Part shown: positions 25,465 to 30,196 of the stretch, piece after piece
Numbering within the stretch: the first letter of the stretch is position 1
How the letters are laid out: each line of letters begins with the position of its first letter
Source of the DNA: an uncultured Collinsella sp.
GTDB lineage: Bacteria > Actinomycetota > Coriobacteriia > Coriobacteriales > Coriobacteriaceae
Assembly: GCA_900548255.1 (NCBI GenBank)
Contig: URKH01000019.1
Span: 1-30,196, forward strand
DNA length: 30,196 bases
Direction of reading: 5' to 3'
The notes under the pieces: generated by a model
Databases searched by the model: none
Seen by the model: the letters and a program-made list of their open reading frames with translations, nothing else
What the model was told of the DNA's origin: nothing
Program-made: the position numbers and the translations under genes

Positions 25465-26556
25465 TTATTTATCCGCCTCCTTGGCGGTAAAGCGCACGCG
25501 AATGTACTTGACGTTCTTGCCGATAATCTCGTCGGCGTTGTTGTAATAATTGGCGCAGGTTTCCACATCCGCAGAGGACATGCCGGCTCCGACAGGCGGA
25601 ACCGCGCTAGGCGCCTGACCTGGCACGCTCGTGCTATCGGCGCGGAAATAGCACGCGTGGTTATTGTTGATGTCGCCGACGAGGGTCGTGTATCCCCCCT
25701 CGTCGCCTGTGTTAGCGAAAAGGTTGCCACCGTAGCCGGCGTTGCCCGTGCGAACATAGCTCTTGAACTGCTCCGGCCAAATCCAGTAGAGGGTTTTGGT
25801 GACGGTTTCGGTCGTATTGTTTGAGCCCTCAGCACGAAAGCTCTTCGCCGGAATGGTAAAGCTCTGTGTGATGACGGTGACGCTCGCTCCGTCCTGGGTC
25901 ACCGTGGTTGTCGTGGGAACCAGCGGATTGGAGTAAAAGCCAGAGGTGTCTTTGCCCTGGAAAACCAAGATATGGCCGCGCACCAGATTTTTAAGCGAGT
26001 TGATGATCTCTTCATTTTTCGATGCGTCCGTAGCAGTGCCGTCCGTGCCCGCAACGCTCGTCTGGACAGAAATCTCCCAGGTCATCTCCACCGTAATATC
26101 GTGCAGGTCGTTGCAGAGCGGCTTGACGTTGAGCTGAAGCTGGCCCGCCGACCCCGGAGAAAGACTGCCATCGGCACTCATGTTATTGAGGTTGAAAAGA
26201 TTGTTCACGGCAAGGCTTGTACTGTCCGACGCGTAGTTGTCCTGGGCGTCGTACTTACCTGCCGTGCCGCCCTGCGTTCCCGAGAGCACAAACCGTGGGC
26301 CCTTCGCCCCGATCGTACTCCCCGTGGCACTCACTCGGTTATTCGCGGCAAACCAGGCCAGGCATGCAAAGATGGCAACGATGGCGGCCAGCACAAACAG
26401 ACCGCTCACCAGGAAATCCTTCCAGAAATCCTTGAGGGTCCGCACATGCTCGTCGGCAGCTTGGCGGTACTCGGCCGCCGTCTTGTGCTGCTGGAGCTCG
26501 CTATGTCGGTCCATGCCACTCATCGTTTGCGTTTGCCCTGCTAGCGGGCGTGCCAT
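25465..26556 (-). CDS. Single-pass membrane protein, TasA-like (first gene of the surface operon)
   Basis: Up to 363 residues. Three in-frame starts compete: 26556 (MARPLAG, AAAGG directly abutting the ATG), 26523 (MSGMDRH) and 26514 (MDRHSEL). None has an ideal ribosome site, so the first is kept. A charged cytoplasmic part precedes the membrane helix at about 47-69 and the exit motif CLAWFAANNRVSATGS. The outer domain is beta-rich (TVEMTWEISVQTS, VTVITQSFTIPAKSF, KYIRVRFTAKEADK at the end). Similar AWFxxNxxV motifs occur in TasA/camelysin-like proteins. It heads the operon leading to the giant protein. No signal-peptidase (SipW-like) gene is present in the window. Confidence 0.85.
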   Translation of the reverse strand: MARPLAGQTQTMSGMDRHSELQQHKTAAEYRQAADEHVRTLKDFWKDFLVSGLFVLAAIVAIFACLAWFAANNRVSATGSTIGAKGPRFVLSGTQGGTAGKYDAQDNYASDSTSLAVNNLFNLNNMSADGSLSPGSAGQLQLNVKPLCNDLHDITVEMTWEISVQTSVAGTDGTATDASKNEEIINSLKNLVRGHILVFQGKDTSGFYSNPLVPTTTTVTQDGASVTVITQSFTIPAKSFRAEGSNNTTETVTKTLYWIWPEQFKSYVRTGNAGYGGNLFANTGDEGGYTTLVGDINNNHACYFRADSTSVPGQAPSAVPPVGAGMSSADVETCANYYNNADEIIGKNVKYIRVRFTAKEADK

Positions 26557-26701
26557 CCTTTCCGCTCGGTCGCGTTTATCCGTTGTTCGCAGGTAGAGAA
26601 TTCAGGCAGAATACAACACCGTACGATAAGGTAAAAGAATAGCATTGACCTGCGGCTTGCTCCACAACGCAAGCCTTAATGATGTCTTAAAAGTCAAATC
26701 C

Positions 26702-26768
26702 TTGGTGCAAGGGGGTCAGGTTACTTCGCACCAACATGGTGCAAACAAACCTGACCCCCTTGCACCAA
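26702..26768. repeat. 21-bp perfect inverted repeat, REP-like
   Basis: TTGGTGCAAGGGGGTCAGGT plus one base (26702-26722) is perfectly complementary to 26748-26768. The 25-base loop contains a smaller hairpin GCACCA-aca-TGGTGC (26728-26742). GGGGTCAGG-type sequences are typical of REP/RAYT (Y1 transposase) palindromes in other bacteria, but no such transposase is seen here. It lies between the surface operon start and the other repeats. Confidence 0.7.
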
Positions 26769-26782
26769 TCCCCTTGCATCAA

Positions 26783-26874
26783 ATTCGGATTTTCGGGTGT
26801 CAGCAATTCGGATTTTCATGTTCTGAGGATTCGGATTTTCGGTCGCTCAAGATTCGGATTTTCTGAACCCGCTG
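26783..26874. repeat. Four 12-bp boxes at exactly 23-bp period
   Basis: ATTCGGATTTTC occurs identically at 26783, 26806, 26829 and 26852. The intervening 11 bases (GGGTGTCAGCA, ATGTTCTGAGG, GGTCGCTCAAG) are unrelated to one another. Equal spacing of about two helical turns places all boxes on one DNA face, as in iteron or operator arrays. Confidence 0.8.
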
Positions 26875-26895
26875 GTCAGGGGCGCTCTTATTGGC

Positions 26896-26931
26896 AAAAA
26901 GGCGGGGAGAACCGATACGGCACTCCCCGCC
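26896..26931 (-). terminator. Second minus-strand intrinsic terminator
   Basis: GGCGGGGAG (26901-26909) pairs with CTCCCCGCC (26923-26931). On the minus strand the stem is followed by TTTTT. It lies about 230 bases beyond the terminator of the reductase gene, with no protein gene between them, which raises the possibility of a short separate transcript. Confidence 0.7.
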
Positions 26932-26994
26932 CACTCAAACGTTCGCGCATTGTTCGCGCAACGGTTCGCACGCCCGTTCAAGCTTTGCCTCACC

Positions 26995-27104
26995 TTAACC
27001 TCATTTTGAGGTTAACAGCACCCTATTTTCAGCATTTGCCCAGTTGTTTGCTTGCCTCATCTTAACCTCATCTTAACCTCATTTGAGGTGAAGATGAGGT
27101 TAAG
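26995..27104. repeat. Nested TTAACCTCA palindromes
   Basis: A 9-bp hairpin (TTAACCTCA at 26995-27003 with TGAGGTTAA at 27007-27015) is followed by a larger one with 21-base arms (27061-27081 and 27084-27104, 20 of 21 matching). Each arm of the larger one contains a 12-bp direct repeat (CTTAACCTCAT). The repeated half-site is consistent with binding of a dimeric regulator or with an RNA hairpin. Confidence 0.65.
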
Positions 27105-27108
27105 GGCA

Positions 27109-27137
27109 CGTATAAGCTAGTCTGCCCCCTGCACCAA
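27109..27137 (-). promoter_or_regulatory. Possible promoter for a short minus-strand transcript
   Basis: On the minus strand TTGGTG (27137-27132), a 17-bp gap and TATACG (27114-27109) resemble a sigma70 promoter. It would start just upstream of the large hairpin and run to the terminator at 26896. The -35 overlaps the tail of the preceding terminator, so it may be fortuitous. Confidence 0.25.
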
Positions 27138-27180
27138 AACCGGGGTGGGGCCCGCTGTTCTTGCAGGCCCCACCCCGGTT
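27138..27180 (-). terminator. Terminator of the OYE-type reductase gene
   Basis: A 15-bp perfect stem (AACCGGGGTGGGGCC at 27138-27152 with 27166-27180), loop 13 bases, followed by TTTTGG on the minus strand (the T run overlaps the base of the stem). It lies about 75 bases after the stop codon. The interval 27181-27255 shows nothing else. Confidence 0.8.
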
Positions 27181-27255
27181 GATGGTCTATGTGCGCAGGG
27201 AGGCAGCCGAGCGAGGCGGATCCGTGCTACCGCCCCGCCTGGCCGCAATGTTCAA

Positions 27256-29286
27256 CTACAGCTCGTTGGCCGCGTGATATGCCGTGCGAATGGCGCTCGC
27301 GATGTCGGCGGTGCGCTCGCCCGAGCAGTCGCCCACGCAGGTCACGGGCACTGTCACGCCCTCCAGGTCAAACGCGTTGGCCTTGGAGCCCACGGCCATC
27401 ACCACGTAATCGCAGGCGATCTTCACCGGCTCCTCGACGCCGTCCTCGGTGGTGCGAACGGCCTCCACGCCCTCGTCGGTAATGGCGGTCAGGCGGGTCT
27501 TAACGTGCTGCTCAACGTTGTGGGCGGCAAAGTCGTTCATAATCAGCGGCAGAATGGTCTCGGACTCGCCCGCGGCAATCTTGTCGAGCATCTCCACGAT
27601 CTCCACCTCGCAGCCGTGCTGCAGCAGGTACTCGGCAGTCTCGGTGCCCACCAGGCCGCCGCCGATAACGGCGACGCGGCCGCTGAGCTCCGCCTTGCCG
27701 GCCAGCACGTCCCAGCTCGAAACGACCTTCTCCGAATCGGCACCCGGAACGGGGATGACCACGTCGTGCGCGCCCACGGCCACAATCGCGGCGTCGGCGG
27801 CGTTGAGGTCCGCGGGGCTAGCGGCGTGGTTGAGCTCAACCTTCACGCCCAGGCCGGGCAGAATCTTCTCGTAGTACTCCACCGAGCGCATGATCTCGTC
27901 CTTGCGCGGAGGCGCGGCCGCCAGCACAATCTGGCCGCCCAGATGATCGCTCGCCTCGTAGACGGTCACGTCGTAGCCGCGCTTGGCCGCCACGCGCGCG
28001 GCCTCCAGGCCGGCAATACCGCCGCCCACCACGGCGATCTTCTTGTCACCCTCGCCCGGCTTAATGGCGACGGTCGCCTCGTCGCCGTTCTCGGCATTGA
28101 GCACGCACGAGATGTACTTGCGGTTTTGAATCGCGTCGACGCAGCCCTTGTTGCAGTTGAGGCACTCGCGGATGGGCTCGCCCGTGGCGGCCTTGAGCGC
28201 AATATCGGGATCGCACATGAGCGAGCGGCCGTACGCGACGATGTCGGCCGAACCGTCTTCCAGGATCTTCTCGCCCGCCTCGACCGAGACAACGCGGCCG
28301 ACGGTTGCCACCGGCACGGAGACCAGGGCCTTGACGCGCTCTGCCACGGGCAGCGTCCAGTTGTAGGGCATGGCGCCCATGGGCGGAATGGTGTCGCCCA
28401 TGTTGCCGGTGTGGTTGGCCTGTGCAACCTGGATCATATCGATGCCCGCACCCTCGAGCAGCTTGGCAAACTCGCAGGCCTCGTCGGGCTGCAGGCCGCC
28501 CTTGCCGCGCGGCGTGCCGTCGGGGTTCTCCATGATCACGGGGAGCTTGTACTCCACCATCAGCTGCGGTGCGGCTTCCTTAATGGCGGCGACGACCTCG
28601 AGCGCGTAGCGGACGCGGTTCTCGAACGAGCCACCGTACTCGTCCGTGCGCTTGTTGAGGATGGCCGAGCACAGCGAACCCACCAGACGGTCGCCGTGGA
28701 CCTCGATGGCGTCGATGCCAGCCTGCTGCGCGCGGGCGGCCGAGGCAGCGATGGCCTCCTTGATCTGGGTGAGCTGCTCTACGCTCGCCTCGTTCACAAA
28801 GTGCTGCATGTCGTGGTGCAGCTTGGCGTAGGCCTGATTGCGAATCTCGTTGGACTCGGCCATCTTGGCGGCAAAGGTCTCCTCGTCGCCGGCGGCTTTG
28901 GCCTCCTGTGCGGCCTTGGCGGCAGCCATGGAACCCATGACCATGCGGCCGACACCGGGCACGTCGTACTCGGGGTGGAACAGCTGCAGCGCGACCTTGG
29001 CGCCGTGTTTGTGAACGGTGTCGGCCAGCGCCTTAAACGTGGGGATCTGGGCGTCGGTCGCCAGCTTGGGCGTGGGGCTCGCGGTCATAACGGGAGCGAC
29101 GTCGCCGATGACGATGTAGCTCACGCCGCCACGGGCCAGGCGCTCGTAAAAAGCCAGGCTGCGCTCGCCAATGGAACCGTCGCGCTCCTCGTAGCCGGTG
29201 GTAAGCGGCGGGAACATAATGCGGTTCTTGAGCTCAAGGGGGCCAACCGTAATGGGCTGGAGCAGCTTGGATGCAGGTGCGGTCAT
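27256..29286 (-). CDS. NADH:flavin oxidoreductase / enoate reductase-type enzyme (OYE, [4Fe-4S], FAD)
   Basis: About 676 residues. The start at 29286 (MTAPASKLLQ) is preferred over the ATG at 29292 because AGAGAGGA lies 6 bases before it but abuts the other. Domains (numbered from the upper ATG): an FMN-binding TIM barrel (about 8-370) with NRIMFPPLTTGY, EVHGDRLVG and NKRTDEYGGSFENR; a [4Fe-4S] site CLNCNKGC...C (C377, C380, C384, C396); a FAD fold starting VVGGGIAGLEAA (about 422); and an NAD(P) fold starting VIGGGLVGTETAEY. This is the layout of 2,4-dienoyl-CoA reductase, FldZ-type enoate reductases and bile-acid BaiCD/BaiH. It reduces an activated C=C bond with NAD(P)H or another donor. 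The substrate cannot be told. It is monocistronic, with its own terminator. Confidence 0.92.
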   Translation of the reverse strand: MTAPASKLLQPITVGPLELKNRIMFPPLTTGYEERDGSIGERSLAFYERLARGGVSYIVIGDVAPVMTASPTPKLATDAQIPTFKALADTVHKHGAKVALQLFHPEYDVPGVGRMVMGSMAAAKAAQEAKAAGDEETFAAKMAESNEIRNQAYAKLHHDMQHFVNEASVEQLTQIKEAIAASAARAQQAGIDAIEVHGDRLVGSLCSAILNKRTDEYGGSFENRVRYALEVVAAIKEAAPQLMVEYKLPVIMENPDGTPRGKGGLQPDEACEFAKLLEGAGIDMIQVAQANHTGNMGDTIPPMGAMPYNWTLPVAERVKALVSVPVATVGRVVSVEAGEKILEDGSADIVAYGRSLMCDPDIALKAATGEPIRECLNCNKGCVDAIQNRKYISCVLNAENGDEATVAIKPGEGDKKIAVVGGGIAGLEAARVAAKRGYDVTVYEASDHLGGQIVLAAAPPRKDEIMRSVEYYEKILPGLGVKVELNHAASPADLNAADAAIVAVGAHDVVIPVPGADSEKVVSSWDVLAGKAELSGRVAVIGGGLVGTETAEYLLQHGCEVEIVEMLDKIAAGESETILPLIMNDFAAHNVEQHVKTRLTAITDEGVEAVRTTEDGVEEPVKIACDYVVMAVGSKANAFDLEGVTVPVTCVGDCSGERTADIASAIRTAYHAANEL

Positions 29287-29338
29287 GGACATTCCTCTCT
29301 TGTAGGCGCGGCGGCGATGATGCCGCGTAGTTGTCTAG

Positions 29339-29368
29339 AGGATATGGCATGGGGGCACAGCGGCACAA
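29339..29368 (-). promoter_or_regulatory. Possible promoter of the reductase gene
   Basis: On the minus strand TTGTGC (29368-29363), an 18-bp gap and TATCCT (29344-29339) form a plausible sigma70 promoter about 50 bases upstream of the start. Confidence 0.35.
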
Positions 29369-29428
29369 CGGAAATCGGCGGACAGCAGGTAGCGGCAGGT
29401 GGATGGGGCGGGGCGACCCGTCGGGTTG

Positions 29429-29883
29429 TCTCAATCTGTAACAGTTACTTGGCAAAACCGGGGTCTACCTGTTACAAATCGAGACGAACGGAAGCGTTCC
29501 GTCGGAAAATCTCAATCTGTAACGCTTGCAGACCAAAAACGCCCCTAGATGTTACAGATCGAGACGAACAAATTCGGTCCGACCAAACATCTCAATCCGT
29601 AACATCTAGACCCACTTTTGACCCCTACCTGTTACAGATCGAGACAAACCAATCTAGCCTGACGAAAGATCTAAATCTGTAACAGTTGCTCGACAAAATG
29701 GGCCCCAGATGTTACAGATCGAGACAAACGGGACCCGTCTGCAAGAAAATCTCAATCTGTAACAGCTACTCGGCAAAATCCGTCCCTCGTGTTACAGATT
29801 TAGACAAACGGGGGCCGGCTGCCGGAAAATCTCGATCTGTAACACCCAGCCGCCAAATCGGGTCTAGATGTTACAGATCGAGA
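29429..29883. repeat. Array of twelve alternating inverted 15-bp boxes at 40-bp spacing
   Basis: TCTCAATCTGTAAC-type boxes start at 29429, 29510, 29590, 29670, 29750 and 29830. Their inverse, TGTTACAGATCGAGA, starts at 29470, 29550, 29630, 29710, 29790 and 29869. Box-to-box distance is 41, then 40 nine times, then 39. Spacers of about 25 bases are mostly unlike one another, though alternate spacers share CAAAC at one end and GAAAA at the other, or an internal CAAAA. So the array is six degenerate 80-bp units. No conserved reading frame exists, as 80 is not divisible by three. It lies between the tRNA-fMet terminator and the reductase promoter. Confidence 0.9.
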
Positions 29884-29932
29884 TTTTGTTTGGGAGGCCG
29901 AGAATTGGACCGAAAACACGGTCCCGGAATAA

Positions 29933-29963
29933 CAAAAAAGCTCGCCGGCTAGGCCGACGAGCT
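29933..29963 (-). terminator. Terminator of the tRNA gene
   Basis: On the minus strand AGCTCGTCGGC pairs with GCCGGCGAGCT (11 bp with one G-U), 3-base loop, followed by TTTTTTG (the run overlaps the last stem base). It begins 10 bases after the tRNA CCA end. Confidence 0.9.
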
Positions 29964-29972
29964 GCAAGTTCT

Positions 29973-30049
29973 TGGTCGCGGGGGCAGGATTTGAACCTAC
30001 GACCTCCGGGTTATGAGCCCGGCGAGCTACCAGACTGCTCCACCCCGCA
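29973..30049 (-). tRNA. Initiator tRNA-fMet (anticodon CAT)
   Basis: 77 bases including an encoded CCA. The anticodon stem-loop is CGGGCTCATAACCCG, with the three consecutive G-C pairs that mark initiator tRNAs. The D arm GGAGCAGTCTGGTAGCTC and T arm GTAGGTTCAAATCCTGC are standard. Positions 2-7 (GCGGGG) pair with CCCCGC, while position 1 (T) faces G72, a weak first pair as expected of an initiator. It closely resembles the E. coli tRNA-fMet layout. It is transcribed alone from the promoter at 30081-30109. Confidence 0.96.
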
Positions 30050-30080
30050 ATGTCTGGGCGCCTCATGTGCGCAAGAAAGA

Positions 30081-30109
30081 ATATTACGCGGGAGTTCGGT
30101 AAACGGCAA
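30081..30109 (-). promoter_or_regulatory. Promoter of tRNA-fMet
   Basis: On the minus strand TTGCCG (30109-30104), a 17-bp gap and TAATAT (30086-30081). The start would be about 25 bases before the mature tRNA 5' end. Confidence 0.75.
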
Positions 30110-30180
30110 GAAAAATCTCGTAGAGCATAATTCCTTCATATCCTTGATTCTCATCTTCATTGCAACAGCCTCAGGACTCA

Positions 30181-30196
30181 GCGCAACGCGTTGCGC
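30181..30196. repeat. 16-bp perfect palindrome at the window edge
   Basis: GCGCAACGCGTTGCGC is fully self-complementary. It may be part of a longer structure or repeat cut by the edge. The interval 30110-30180 shows no gene. Confidence 0.5.

Noticed and set aside
27145..29682. 845-residue plus-strand open frame
   Set aside because: It is antisense to the reductase gene, which has clear FMN, FeS, FAD and NAD motifs. The long frame is a by-product of GC-rich codon bias.
29429..29883. CRISPR array
   Set aside because: Boxes are only about 15 bp, alternate in orientation, and spacers share partial similarity between units. No cas gene is present.
29973..30049. tRNA 3' end as an integration (att) site
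   Set aside because: I found no second copy of the tRNA 3' end and no integrase gene in the window.
30110..30160. Short minus-strand open frame starting ATGAAGATGAGA
   Set aside because: It runs into the tRNA gene and its promoter and has no ribosome site or recognisable product.

Overview
The window most likely comes from a high-GC Actinomycetota of the class Coriobacteriia, with Collinsella or a close relative the best guess. This is inferred from gene content and style (H2-evolving complex I-like hydrogenase, flavin/FeS enoate-reductase-type enzyme, giant GLUG-like surface protein, leaderless promoter, long GC-rich terminators without long T tracts). No marker gene is present that proves the taxon.

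Layout. (1) 1-2918, minus strand: an ABC-2 exporter made of an ATPase and two permeases, the last running off the left edge. Divergent from it, at 3115-4886 on the plus strand, is a HisKA_3 histidine kinase overlapping a NarL/LuxR response regulator. The pair probably controls the exporter. (2) 4887-5684: no convincing gene. It holds three about 155-bp elements with 22-28 bp terminal inverted repeats and a shared core, plus a second small repeat. (3) 5685-11326, minus: a compact five-gene group 4-type [NiFe] hydrogenase operon (fused antiporter/NuoH-like membrane protein, small subunit, NuoC-like subunit, large subunit, 2x[4Fe-4S] ferredoxin). No formate dehydrogenase gene is adjacent. (4) 11614-12738: an orphan double-HTH (InsJ/IS150 OrfA-like) gene, 20-bp tandem repeats and a 207-bp inverted-repeat element. 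(5) 12739-26556, minus: a four-gene cell-surface locus. Three single-pass membrane proteins, each with a TasA/camelysin-like membrane-exit motif, precede a 3628-residue secreted protein with GLUG-like beta-helix repeats. The DNA here is visibly less GC-rich than in the hydrogenase operon. (6) 26557-27255: a dense intergenic region with a 21-bp inverted repeat, four 12-bp boxes at an exact 23-bp period, nested TTAACCTCA palindromes and two terminators. (7) 27256-29286, minus: an old-yellow-enzyme/[4Fe-4S]/FAD reductase. (8) 29429-29883: twelve roughly 15-bp boxes in strictly alternating orientation at 40-bp spacing, followed by an initiator tRNA-fMet gene (minus) with its own promoter and terminator.

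How they work together. The hydrogenase should couple oxidation of a ferredoxin-like or formate-derived electron donor to H2 evolution and ion pumping. The OYE-type enzyme would be a second reductive sink for an anaerobic gut-type lifestyle. The surface locus looks like an envelope or biofilm apparatus. The best candidates for something undescribed are the alternating 40-bp box array, the three-element inverted-repeat family at 4.9-5.6 kb and the TasA-like/giant-protein locus.
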